In this document: in pieces, positions 53,667 to 64,000 of the stretch | How the letters are laid out: every line of letters begins with the position of its first letter | How positions within the stretch are numbered: the stretch's first letter is position 1 | Assembly: GCA_001051155.2 (NCBI GenBank) | Contig: JYIP02000004.1 | Span: 4,396,383 to 4,460,382, forward strand | From: Chrysoporthe austroafricana | Taxonomy: Eukaryota; Ascomycota; Sordariomycetes; Diaporthales; Cryphonectriaceae | Length of the DNA: 64,000 bases | Direction of reading: 5' to 3' | Made by a program: the position numbers and the translations under genes | Notes under the pieces: model-generated | Told to the model about the DNA's origin: nothing | The model's database searches: none | What the model saw: only the letters and a program-made list of their open reading frames with translations

Positions 53667-55450
53667 CGCGACGGGCAGGCAGCGCAGGGTGGATGTGGTT
53701 GAGGAGGTATCTAGTTACAAGACAAGACGGCGGAGTTGCTGGATAGGGTGCGCGCAGTTCAGGCACGTAATGATTACCACATCAACATGACTCTGTCTTA
53801 TTGAGATAGCGACATCATCTCGCCACGGCTGTCTAGGTTAGGTCCAGAGCATCAAGCGATATCGCTATTCTGCGCACCGTAACAAAATCATTATTTCATG
53901 TCATTGTCGCGAGAAAAACACCTGGACGCTGGGGCAGGGACTTAGGTAATATGCGGGCGCAATCAAGCCCTAAAATCGCAGCGCCATTTGAGCTAGCCTC
54001 AGGAACCCATTTGGGTGGCCTTAGTGCTAACGAAACGACAGCGACAATACCTGTGGGCCGCTAGGTGTGCTGGCCCACTACCTCCGTTCCTCCAGTAGTG
54101 GCTGTTGTATATTTTCGAGGCATTCCTTATATATGGAGCTGCCATACAGATTAACGTCTTAACTCAATATTTAATACAGAATTTCTAACAGCCGAATAAC
54201 TTCTCATCTGCCTGAAGTGAACCTGAATAATAGATTTTGATCAGTCTATAGATTATTCGAGGTCAGAAGGTTCTGGGGTATGCCAATGCATGAGGGCGAG
54301 GTATACAGTGTTGAGATACGTGCAGAGACTAACAGACAAGCATTCGGACGGAGCCATACTAATATCGGAATGTGTACACCGGAGTTGGACGCCGTAGGAA
54401 GCTTACATGGAAAAATGAAGGATGCTTTGCGTGAATATTCAGCTGGTCGATGGAAACTACCTGAGTCGAGTTTGAGGAGGCGTCGAGTCCGCACCCAGTA
54501 CATTCCTTAAGAAGCTCGTGTTGTGGTGGCCAGTGTTGTGGGCACCAGGACCATGGATGAAGGTGGGTTCTAGTGGCACTCGTAAGACCTACGTTCAATT
54601 TTTCAGTAAATAGACAATCAACTAAATTCTTCCCTTCTTTTTCACTCTTTTTCGATTTAAGCTACCTGGGCAGGTCTAGAAGCAGATTTTCGCCCTGATT
54701 CTGTGCCTCGCTGGCCTTTGTTTGCTGTCGTTTTTACGACCAACGCACACTCGGGTCGACAGGGCCCCCGCCCATTGCCTGACGCCCGTTCTATTCGTAA
54801 CGCCGCCGGAGCTCTGGCTTACTGGGAATTCAAGGAAAAGAGACCTCTCAGAGCAAGAATATACTTACAGTTTCTCTGATTTGTAAATTCATGGAGAAGT
54901 CCCAGTGAGATACAGATGAAGTCTACAAAGTCTGCATTGCAAGTTTCTACTAGAAGACTCTAAGCAACTCAATGTTCAGCATATCAAACAGAAAGCCAGT
55001 ATCTTACAGAGTGTTACTCTAATAGAATTAGATTAGACTTAACTACTATATAACCTCTGGCTCTTCGTGTTCATATATGCCAAATTGGTAGCACAATATA
55101 TAGTAACTCACTTAAATATGAAAATGCAAGCGTTCCTTGTGGATCACTCTGAGGCGGAGAAATCATGAGCAATACTGGGAGATATAAATTGGAGTTGTCA
55201 TATAGATTGGCCGTTGAGTTGTCACACGGGCAAAAGCTCGCAAAGGCATATATGTATTATAACGTACTGGATTTTGTGACCTCGGAGCTTTCAGCAATAG
55301 TTATTCATTATGTGAAAGTGAAATGCTCGTTTCATTGATGGTAACACTGCAACTTCTTTCATTACCCTATGAGTAACAGTGAGAGTCTGCGAGAAGCGCG
55401 CTCTCCCAACCACAAAACTCCCACGAATGCTAGTTTCATTGATGGCATAA
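53667..55450. other. AT-rich intergenic block at the core/accessory boundary
   Basis: About 1.8 kb. GC content falls sharply after about 53700. Sequence of the ATATTTAATACAG / TATATAGTAACTCAC type dominates 54100-55450. One 76-codon plus-strand ORF (54280-54510, beginning MPMHEGEVYSVE) reads like protein but has no recognised family, so it is not called as a gene. The skew would suit repeat-induced point mutation of old repeats, which is an inference. Confidence 0.5.
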
Positions 55451-56660
55451 TCAGCCGGACAAGTTTGATATAAAAACAACTAAAACAGCTGCAAAACTAA
55501 ATTGTGTTTTATGTCATGTTAGCTGTCTTCATACATATTTATAGAAAGATGATAGTCGCTTGGGCACGACTTACGTTGCTCCTGCAAGAGTTAATTCCGA
55601 TATTTTCAATCGCGCAAGTATTAATAAGACCGCAAGGTATATTACTATAGCAATAATAATAATAAGCAGCCTGAGTGAATTGCTACTAACAGCAGTGCAA
55701 ACAACAATGGGCAGCAATAATAGAATAGATAGAATGAGCAAAATAGCAATAGCTGTCGCTGCTTTCACGCAGTACCCGGAATATAAGTAAACATTTGGAT
55801 TAGACGAGCGGTTATGGCCGGCTAACTGTTGGGTTGGTCAACTTGTAGTCGAGAAAGGAGTGTGCAGTATTGCGGGGAAAACGTCTCTTTTATACTGACT
55901 TTTCTGAAGTTAGGGTAGTACCGTATGAACTTGTCTTCCACCCATGTTTCAATGGATGTGGTAGCAGTGTCTGCGGACAAGCCAAGGCTAATCAAGTCTT
56001 CCTCATGGTCCAAATACTGTCTTTCCGGGCCGCTAATACAGCGGTAGTGGTCCACCCAATTGTGCAGACTACATACGTCTCGAGGTGAAGCCGAACTGAC
56101 TCTTAAAATCTCTCGAGTCTTCATCGCGAAATTATCTTGACGAGTAGATTTGGTCAGAACTTTAGCATCGATACAGCCAGTAAACAAGTGCTCGAGGTGT
56201 GACCGGTTCTGTGGCCGGTTCTGTGACACTGGCTCTTGATTTGCTTGAATTGATCCGATAATAGCCACTTACCATAGTCATCCAGGCACCACTCGATTTC
56301 TGCTAGCAGAGTAGTTCGTGCTATGTTTCTGTCTCCTCGCATCTGGCCAAGATATAGGGGAAGACTCTCGTGGTCGTCTATGTGATCCAACTGCTCCTCC
56401 AAACAAGACAATCTGTCCTGCTTTGCCAGAAGAACCCGAGCACGTATCCTGCGAAAAGCGCGGCATATGAAGAAGTCCTCGTGTTGGGCTATTAACGCAG
56501 AAAATTGAGGATAGCCACAAGGGTACTGCTCGATTTCTCTCACGGGATGGTGATTGACTCGACCATTTCTATTTGACGTCCATAAGGGAAGAAGAATAGT
56601 GTTGGTAGTATTCTGAATAAAGTGCCTAAAGCGTAGCAAGATAGGATCGATAATAGCCAT
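55451..56660 (-). CDS. DUF6594-domain membrane protein
   Basis: Four exons on the minus strand: 56660-56273, 56159-55900, 55825-55575, 55496-55451 (314 aa). All junctions agree in phase. The N-terminal half carries the DUF6594 pattern: IEQYPCGYPQFSALIAQHED, FRRIRARVLLAKQDRLSCLE, LDHIDDHES and LLAEIEWCLDDYG. The second exon gives PSPRD-like SASPRDVCSLHNWVDH, LDHEEDLISL and ETWVEDKFIRYYP. The third opens with NPNVYLYSGYCVK, then two membrane helices (TAIAILLILSILLLLPIVV, LLIIIIAIVIYLAVLLILAR). The last exon completes a third helix (TFAAVLVVFISNL). These proteins are abundant in filamentous fungi and uncharacterised. This copy uses AT-rich codons unlike the core genes. It is head-to-head with the small SH3-like gene. 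Confidence 0.8.
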
Positions 56661-57272
56661 CTTGTGAAAGGGTGAGGTTATCACGGTTTTGTAGCTTCAC
56701 CGACAAAGGATCGATCTGATATGCCGAATTCTAGATTTCAAGGCGAAAGAGATGAAAACTGAAATATCATTCCCGCTAGCTAATTTGATAGTATAAGCGG
56801 AAAATGAGGTGCCGTCTCACCGTGGAAGGGCTACAAGTGTATACAATAATATATATAGAAATTGTAGCCTCAAGGTTGAGGAGTACAATCAAGTCTTCGA
56901 CGCTACGTAAAGGGGGGCTTTGCGGCCGGCCCCTTCTTACTATGCCGAGGCCTTATTCTGCAGGGGGCTTTGTCGCTAGCGCGTGTCACCCACAGTGGTT
57001 TGGAATCCCTTTCTCGCGGGGCGGCGGGTGACCGGGCCTACGGGTGCAGATAAAGTGGGCTATTATCTGCCCGATCATGAATTACGGCGTTTGAGGCTCT
57101 GCCAGATCTGTAAGCCTTACCCAATACATAAGTACAGTCGATGCCGTCGGCCGTCCCTTGAATACATTGAATTCATGTAACGATTCATCAACGCCACCAT
57201 TCCTCTAGAGAACGGTGCTGCCTTTCCTCATTGATCCACGGAGTTTTTAAGATTCAACTAGAAGTATCAAAC
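56661..57272. other. Divergent promoter, DUF6594 gene / small SH3-like gene
   Basis: About 610 bp. AT-rich flanks enclose a GC-rich patch (about 56908-57045) with GGGGGGCTTTGCGG and GGGGGCTTTGTCG. The second 13-mer also occurs at about 33775-33787. The patch may be an inserted fragment; nothing else is seen. Confidence 0.45.
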
Positions 57273-57671
57273 ATGGCCAACGACTACAGGTATGATATTT
57301 GCCCCTCTCTTCAACGATTTGTACTCTGAATCAATATGATCCAGTGACGAAGAGCCAAATTACGAGGTGATCGACGACGGTGGACGCAAGTGGATTGCTG
57401 CAGCTGCAACAGCGGATGTGCGTTAACTACGTTTTGCTCACCGACCTGCATTGCCCGCTGACAGCCAAGGCAGATCCCCAAATTTGAGGTGGGCCAGACT
57501 GTGTGGCTGAATGCGCCGAATATCCCCGAAGGTCGAGGGCCATACAAAATCGAGACGGTGACTAGAAACACGAAGAGGTACACTCTCTGTATGACACGGG
57601 ATGGCCAGAGGTTTCGCGACGGACAACAGTTTGCCGAGAGTGACCTCGAGAAGGTTACTTCGGGTGTTTGA
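57273..57671 (+). CDS. Small SH3-like/beta-barrel protein, function unknown
   Basis: Three exons: 57273-57289, 57345-57417, 57474-57671 (95 aa). Both introns are short (55-56 nt) with GTATGA...CCAG and GTGCGT...GCAG ends, and all phases agree. The acidic N-terminus (MANDYSDEEPNYEVIDDGG) precedes a compact beta-rich domain: PKFEVGQTVWLNAP, GPYKIETVTRNTKRYTLCM, GQRFRDGQQFAESDLEKV. The pattern of hydrophobic strands with Gly turns (VGQxVW...GPYxIxxV...YTL...) resembles SH3-like/Tudor-type barrels used for binding. I do not recognise a named family. Its place between a membrane protein and two caspase-clan genes suggests an adaptor, which is an inference. Confidence 0.65.
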
Positions 57672-58033
57672 TTACAGTGCGTTAGACAAAATCAGACTTA
57701 GTTTAGATATGCAAAATGGGACACGTATGATTCTGTCCATGCAGCACCTGCTGACCACCCATTTTCAACTCAGCCTTTGCGCTGAGTATTGGTTGACTTT
57801 CCGGTACAGTGCTTCTGCGTGGCGCAGTACACATGTGATGAAATCAGACTAAGGCAGGCTTATAGTTCAAGGTACTCCGCACCTTTACCTCATGCAGTTA
57901 TCATAAAGTATTCCCTTAACTTCCCAGAGAACCAGAACTCCAGAAATTAGAGAAACTCAGCTGACTCAGTTTTGACTGAGCAGAAGAAAGAGTATGTATT
58001 TACAGAAGGAGCGCCGGTAGACAGACGGCCAAG
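57672..58033. other. Intergenic region, SH3-like gene to caspase gene
   Basis: About 360 bp, AT-rich. It probably holds the 3' UTR of the small gene and the promoter of the caspase gene. No other gene is seen. Confidence 0.5.
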
Positions 58034-60407
58034 ATGTTGTCAAAACATGTTGTTGAAACTAAATCCTCTTGCGTAATTACTCGTACCGGTGGAGGACCTG
58101 AAGACGATCCAGACGTCTTAAACACTGCGCAAGCCGCTTTTGGAGAAAAGGTGATTTTTCCCTTCGAACTCCTCTTGACTACTTGGACGACATCACTCTC
58201 TCAAGAAGGTACAATTTAAGTCCGGCATGTCCTTTGCGAAGAAAACTGTCTTAACAACACGGAGAGAAGGTCCCACCCTCTTCGCAATTCTAATCGGCGT
58301 CGATGGCTACCTAGTTCTCAAATCCGATAGCCACCCTCTCTTGGATAAGCATGGTAATACAATAGGCCCCTTGATAAGCTGTGTGAATGATATACGGGCT
58401 ATCAAAGAAAAATTGAAAGACAGGGCCGAGATAGCAGGACTGGATTTTGATACCAGGATCCATGCCACTTGCGGTACCAACAGCGAAGGCGCTACACCAC
58501 TGCCCGTTGGGGCAGACTCAGAGCAACCTGCAACTTATGACCGCGTTCTTGCAAGCTTACAGGAAGTCATCGGTCGCGTCAGTGATGGTGATTACGTCTA
58601 TATCCATTTCTCGGGGCACGGTACATATCTGCCACCTAGCCTCACCTCTTCAGACGACAAAGCCGGCGACATCGGACTGGTTCTGCTTTCGGATTCTCAG
58701 ACCGATCTCAGATATCTCCGGGGCTGGAAGCTAGCCACCATCATTCGCGATATGCTGGTATCGACAGACGCGAGTACAAAGCGGCATATCCACGTCACGT
58801 TGGTCCTGGATTGTTGTGTATCCGGAAGCATCCTGCGACATGGGAGAGCGGACAGAATTGCCGAGGCTCGTTACCTGCCATACCAGCCTGAGGTGGATGA
58901 TGCGCACCCTGTTTCGACACAAGAACTCGCGCAGGAACTAGCAACGCAGGAAAGCCTTGATCTCGGCTCTTTTATGCGTGCTGGCTCCGGTAAGTACTCG
59001 CATATCATATGTGCACGATAGACGCTGCGGATCGATGGCTGACTCCTATTAGGGCTTCCGAACTGGATTTTGAACCCCAAAGGATACTTCATCCTGACTG
59101 CATGCGGACCTCAAGAGTTAGCATTGAATATTAAAGCACCTGGGCATCCAGCCCACGGTGTCTTGTCTTATTCGTTGATCCGAGCTCTCCGTAATAAGGA
59201 CCTGGATGATTTCCGGCATCTGTTTGATCAGATTTTGAGAGGTTCCATGCAGTTTCGCAGCCCATCCGCAGAACAGAACCCCATGTATCATGGGGATATC
59301 TCTCGAAAATTCCTTAGGGAGGGAATAATGAGAACTCACACTCCGTCATTCACAGTCGCTGTCCAGGTTTCGCAAAGTGAAAAGAGACTTTTCCGCATGG
59401 AAGGAGGAGAAGCTCACGGCGTGTTTAGAGATGACACTTTTTCAATCTCCACCAAGGGCTCTCAAGAGGCCGCAACTACTGGCAAGGCAGTTCAAGTCAA
59501 TGGGTTGACTTCGATACTGCAGCTCGATAGCGAGGCTGCTATTGGCAATTTCAAGGCGGTCCTGGCCACAGCAAAGATCAGGAACTTATTCAATAAGTAT
59601 CCTGTCACTGTATCTTTTTCAGCCTTGCCAAATGATGAGCTTCAACTCTGGAAGACCCTGCAGCAACAAAAGTCTTGGCTCAGGTTTGACAACGACGGCG
59701 CCCAATCCGAGCCGCCAGCATTCAGAATCACTCAATCCCTTTCGCAAGCTGGCTATGATGTGTGGGGCTCGAATTCACCGGGAGGTGTACCTCTCCGTAC
59801 ACTGCCTAACGCCTCCGTTGCTCTCGAATTCGTGGAGCATTTGGCGAGGTGGCACTTCGCTCGAGATCTTCGTCAGATCCCAACAGACTCACCCCTCCAG
59901 ACTTGCTGCAAAGTAAGCTTCAGAAGTCGGGACAGCCCAGACAAGTCATTTCCACCAGAGGCTGTCCTGTCAGTCAAGGACAAGAGTGAGATTGAGATAC
60001 TCGTCGAGAATCTGGATGCTGTCGACAAAGTTTACGTACACATCCTTCGTGTCGGGGATGGTTGGGAAGTGGAGAACATGATTAGTGGCAGCTATAAGGT
60101 TCTTCACCCCAAGGATCACCACTATCAGCACGGGAGGGATTACGACACCCTGTATGAGAAGGAGTCACAGAAGCCTTTCATAATCGAAATGACGGTTCCA
60201 GAAGGCAATGAATGCCAGGACATTTTCAGAGTCTTCATCACCAAGAGGCCTACGTCACTAGATGCGCTCACACTACCCGAATACGGCGAACAAGTGGAAC
60301 CTGAGAGCAGTAAAACCCGGGGTGCATCCGATGGTTTAGAGGAGTCCTGGGCTGAGATGAAGAACAGCTGGATTGTGGTAGATTGTGTGGTCAACGTTTC
60401 GAAATGA
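58034..60407 (+). CDS. C14 caspase-family protease with C-terminal DUF4384-like domain
   Basis: Three exons: 58034-58150, 58209-58989, 59053-60407 (750 aa). A leader of about 46 residues (with TRTGGGPEDDPD and AAFGEK-VQFKSG) precedes the protease, whose core starts PTLFAILIGVDGY. The p20 region holds the catalytic His in YIHFSGHGT (about 176) and the Cys in LVLDCCVSGS (about 241-242). The p10-like part after the second intron holds YFILTACGPQELA and HGVLSYSLIRAL. Caspase-family cysteine proteases act in regulated proteolysis and cell death. The C-terminal third is beta-rich (LSVKDKSEIEILVENLD, KVYVHILRVGDGWEVENMI, FIIEMTVPEG, IFRVFITK), close to DUF4384-type domains. The exon-2 acceptor is AAGAAG, so one Lys more or less is possible. 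Starting at 58227 instead would lose the leader. Confidence 0.85.
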
Positions 60408-61068
60408 GTATTCCAGGCTGATGATATGTTGTCTGATTTTATAACCCTGTACCATGGGGCTTAATGAATTCGGCAACGGGCAGGAACAATATTGATAATT
60501 TGTGCCATTTAAATATCTGTCATGGCGATAAGGTTATGAATATCCCTTCAGTATTCGCTTTACCGTCCGAAATCCTGCGCGATAGATAAGCACAAATTAT
60601 CAGCATCTTGACTCACTATTGCAGCATGGGTTTCGCCTCGGACCGGTATGCATCTGTGGCTAGCAGAATTGTCGCATGTAGGCAACGCGCAATGATCTAA
60701 TTTCTCACGTGTGTCAAGTTTCAATATGTACAATCCATCTAGCCATTTCACTTGAGGGGACGAATATGAAGGAAAACTGAAAAGCCATCTTTGTGGAGAA
60801 TCGCCCTAATCACGGCTTAGGTGATATTATAGCGCCGCCACTGCATTATCTAGGTAAAACTGTACGGAGAGGGAATTTCTCCCCTCCTTCCCCGCCTTGC
60901 CTCCCCAAAAAAAGGAAGACCAGCCCAAAACAACCACTCAATCACTATCAATGAACACCGGCACTCATGTAGCTTCTCTTGCGCAATTCTAAACTCTTGC
61001 ACTTCTACTCGTTGTGTACAGACATAATACATAAAGAAGGCACCTTTGTCTCTGACTGGATATTCGAT
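60408..61068. other. Spacer between caspase gene and TPR-CHAT gene
   Basis: About 660 bp, AT-rich, same-strand flanking genes. It is long enough for an independent promoter. No gene or repeat is recognised. Confidence 0.5.
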
Positions 61069-63966
61069 ATGGAGCGGCTACAAAGGTCAGTACCTTCATG
61101 CATTCCTACCATCTAACCCGAGCTACAATTTATGTGTGCTCAGAAGCTCTCCTAAGAAACAGAACGCTTTTTGATGGGTTGTCAATAACGTAATGTGTCT
61201 AGACACAACAATCACGACGAATACTTAAATTATCTGAACGAAAATGTTGAGAAGTCCGAGAAGAGTGTTTCAGAATCTCCATCATCCTCTGTCATTTTGA
61301 GTCAAGCATCGACATTATCCCATGCGACTGATAAAGAAGACGAATTCATTGGTGCCAAGCTGATCAGTCTTCTGGCACATGACCTCCATATGCGAGGCAT
61401 TCAGCTTTATTCAGAACAAGACCTCGAGAGAGCAATTGATTTGTTCAACGCCATTATCAGTCGCGTTCCAAACCATCGCGAATGTTTGATCTGGAAAGCC
61501 CTCCTTGGATCAGCTCTTTACGATTGGACGAGACTCCTCTTCCAGAAATTTGAGTCCATCTCTTCTGGATTCCCGCAGTCCTGGTTGGATAATATCAAAA
61601 GATCCTTGGACCTTCAAATGGAAGCGGTGCTGGACACACCTCATAACAGCCAGCAAGGCTTGCAACTCAGGGACCATTCTTTCTCATTCGCCGAGATGCT
61701 TGCAACATTGGGGCAGTCTCTGCAGTGGCTATACGAGAGTTTAACAAAAAAATCAAACCGCCTAGATGAACTGGTCGATAAAAGACGTCTTGCCGTAATC
61801 TGTCAAATAGAAAGCAAGGTGTTTCCCGATTCGACATCATATATTCGGGAATGCGCTGAAAGGCTCCTGAAATCAGCTGTTGACCATACGTCTCCTGCTG
61901 ACATGGCGAACTACAGCATTGCATTATGCAACTGGGCACAATCTCTGAGGCCCGACGACAAGGAAGCAAATTCGAAAGCTGTCCTGGAGCTGGATAAATT
62001 ACTTTCCAAGCTCCGTGAAAATGATAGCGTAAGGGCTGGAGTAACGTCACGGATCGCTTATATGCTCGATCACAGACTGAGCGACAGAAGGTCTGCGATA
62101 CGCTATTATTCAGACACCTTTAATTGCGAAACCTGTGATCATCTCACACGAATGTCGGTTGGATACCGGCTTTTCTTCGTCCTGTGGACCGCCCCCATAC
62201 ATGATCTTGATTCTGCCAGCGAGGTAGCAACTAAAACAGTCGAAATCATCACGCAAGCCGTTCGACGAACGACCAATATCGATAGACAGTACACTCTTCG
62301 ATATTTGAACAAACAGAACATTTCCGACTTGATAGCCGATGCCGTCTTCGTCACAACTCGTGCAAAGACAAAGGGTCCGATACAAGCTTTGAGATTATCG
62401 GAGAATGGACGAGGATTTTTGGCCAGTTCAGTCAACGAGTCGCACATGGACCTCCTGGAGCTTCCGGAATGCATCGATTCCAAAATGTCAGAGCAGTTCA
62501 CAAGTCTACAAAAGCTGCTGTGGTCATCCGATCCGAGGGGCATCGGCCACATCCGTACCAAAATCCAATTCGCACAGATCTGTGACAAGATCCGACAGAT
62601 TCCTGGTTGCGAAGACTTTCCTCACGGCATCAGTGCTCGCAGCATTCTAGATGCCACAGAAAATGATCCCATTGTTGTTATCAATGCTCCTGTAAAGAAC
62701 GGGGGGATTTGCGATGCCTTGCTGGTTATGCATAAACAGATCAGGCATGTCCAACTGGAGAAGCTCTGGCCAGAGGACATACGATTTCATCGAGAGAAAC
62801 TCCAGGACTCTAAGAGACTTCCTGACAATCTTCCTGGTATTCTTCTCTGGCTATGGGAGACTATTGCAAAACCCATTCTCGACCAACTTGGTTTTCAAAA
62901 AGCCCTTCCTAGTGATACAAAAGAATGGCCGCGTGTATGGTGGGTCCCAACGGGAGAATTAGGTCGTTTCCCCCTTCATGCGGCCGGAGACTACATGCGA
63001 TTCTCGAAAGACACTGTTCTTGACCGCGTTATGAGCTCATACAGTCTATCCATCAAAGCTTTGCTTCGGTCCCGGCGCAAACAGCCTCAGCACAGTCTGG
63101 TACCGGACGAGAACCTTAAGAGCCCTCCCGACCAGCAAGTTCGTGGTCATGCGCTCATTGTACCTATGACCAAAACACCAGGTGGCCTCGAAATTCTACG
63201 ACATGCAAACAATGAGACACTGGTATTGCGAGAACTCTGCAATGACTTGAAGCTCCAACCAAGTCCTGAGAATTTGGAGAAGAAGAAAGATTCAGTCCTC
63301 GCTTACCTTGTAGAGAACACCTGTGAAGTGTTTCATTTCGCAGGCCATGGCAAAGCACACACTGAGGATCCATCTCAGAGCGCTCTGTTGCTAGAAGATT
63401 GGGTATGTACATGCTGAAACCTTATAATAGAATGAGGTGCATTATGTAACGCACGGTATCTAGCACACGTATGCTGATACAACCTCCAGCAAGCCAACCC
63501 ACTTACAGTGTCCTCTCTCCTGGACCTCAACATGCGCGCCCATGCCCCCTTCTTGGCCTACCTATCAGCCTGCGGAACGGGCCAGACGAATGACAAGTGG
63601 TTGGACAACGAAAACCTTCATTTGATCAGCGCTTTCCAGCTAGCAGGTTTTCGGCATGTCATTGGCACGTTGTGGGACGTCGACGACGCGAGCTGTGTCG
63701 ATATGGCGCGCGTGACTTACGAGTGGATGCGGGACCATGGTATGACGGACAAGGCGGTCTGCCGGGGATTGCACGAAGCTGCGCGACTTCAACGGGCAAA
63801 ATGGATGACTGAGAGGTCGCTTCAGAGGTCGAACTATGTGAAACCTGAGGTCTTTACGGAAAATAGCAGAGATGGAGACGAAACGCAGAAGATGAGAAAA
63901 GGAACGTTTAAAGTGTATAGTTGTCAACCGATGCATTGGGTTCCTTACGTACATTATGGCGCTTAA
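61069..63966 (+). CDS. TPR-CHAT protein (caspase/separase-clan protease domain)
   Basis: Three exons: 61069-61085, 61203-63402, 63490-63966 (897 aa). The tiny first exon (MERLQ + AG) supplies the only in-frame ATG; the joined codon AG|A gives Arg-His-Asn. A Ser-rich N-terminus precedes TPR-like helices (LHMRGIQLYSEQDLERAIDL, FNAIISRVPNH) and a long helical middle part. The CHAT domain begins around GGICDALLVMHKQIRHVQL and includes VWWVPTGELGRFPLHAAGD, the catalytic His in VFHFAGHGKAH (about residue 721) and Cys in AYLSACGTGQ (about 767), then FRHVIGTLWDVDDASC and ARVTYEWM. CHAT (caspase HetF associated with TPRs) proteases are the separase-like branch of the clan and act in immune and cell-death pathways in bacteria and fungi. 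Substrate unknown; cleavage of a neighbour-encoded protein is speculation. The gene ends 34 bp before the window edge. Confidence 0.85.
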
Positions 63967-64000
63967 ATACTATAATTCATCTAGTATACTGGTTATGAAT

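Noticed and set aside
53667..54000. TPP riboswitch upstream of THI6
   Set aside because: Fungal TPP riboswitches are usually in THI4/NMT1-type genes; I could not find a paired thi-box core here.
54280..54510. 76-codon plus-strand ORF in AT-rich DNA
   Set aside because: Reads like plausible protein but has no recognised family, no splice support and no neighbours to anchor it; kept only as a note.
55560..55790. 76-codon plus-strand ORF
   Set aside because: Antisense to the transmembrane exon of the DUF6594 gene.

Overview
The window looks like a filamentous ascomycete (Pezizomycotina, most likely Sordariomycetes) nuclear scaffold. Genes have short GT-AG introns, mostly 50-150 nt, with CTAAC/CTGAC-type branch sites. 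Most coding sequence is very GC-rich at third codon positions. Single-copy eukaryotic families sit on both strands, separated by long low-complexity promoters. No tRNA, rRNA, CRISPR array or bacterial-style operon was found. A single N inside a long T run (12771) suggests imperfect assembly there.

Region 1 (1-31.4 kb) is a dense core of housekeeping and conserved fungal genes: a cysteine-rich single-pass membrane protein, a disordered protein, a secreted S10 serine carboxypeptidase, a thiamine-binding-fold (UPF0045) protein, a CCDC47/DUF1682 ER protein, haspin kinase, an equilibrative nucleoside transporter, a COQ11-like oxidoreductase, the YEATS protein YAF9, the ERMES subunit MDM34, inositol-pentakisphosphate 2-kinase, splicing factor SYF2 and an unrecognised mitochondrial-type protein. 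Region 2 (31.4-34.8 kb) is gene-poor, less GC-rich, and holds a tRNA-like/Pol III-like relic. Region 3 (34.8-53.7 kb) returns to the core: a HOS4-like ankyrin protein, an ALKBH6-like dioxygenase, polyprenol reductase DFG10, an IAH1-like GDSL esterase, a protein with a degenerate retropepsin-like domain, an isochorismatase-family hydrolase and the bifunctional thiamine enzyme THI6.

Region 4 (53.7-64 kb) differs in composition: it is AT-richer and holds little besides four genes. These are a DUF6594 membrane protein on the minus strand and, head-to-head with it, a 95-residue SH3-like protein, a C14 caspase-family protease with a C-terminal beta-rich domain, and a TPR-CHAT protease-like protein. 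Two different members of the caspase/separase clan side by side, with a small putative adaptor and a membrane protein, look like an accessory cell-death or allorecognition module. This is the most likely undescribed system in the window.

Other points of interest are a 5-nt microexon needed to keep the carboxypeptidase in frame, a 100-codon in-frame extension with a zinc-finger-like motif directly after the YAF9 stop codon, and a retropepsin-like domain whose catalytic Asp position is Cys. All gene models were read by eye from the sequence. Splice sites and homology assignments have not been checked against databases or RNA.
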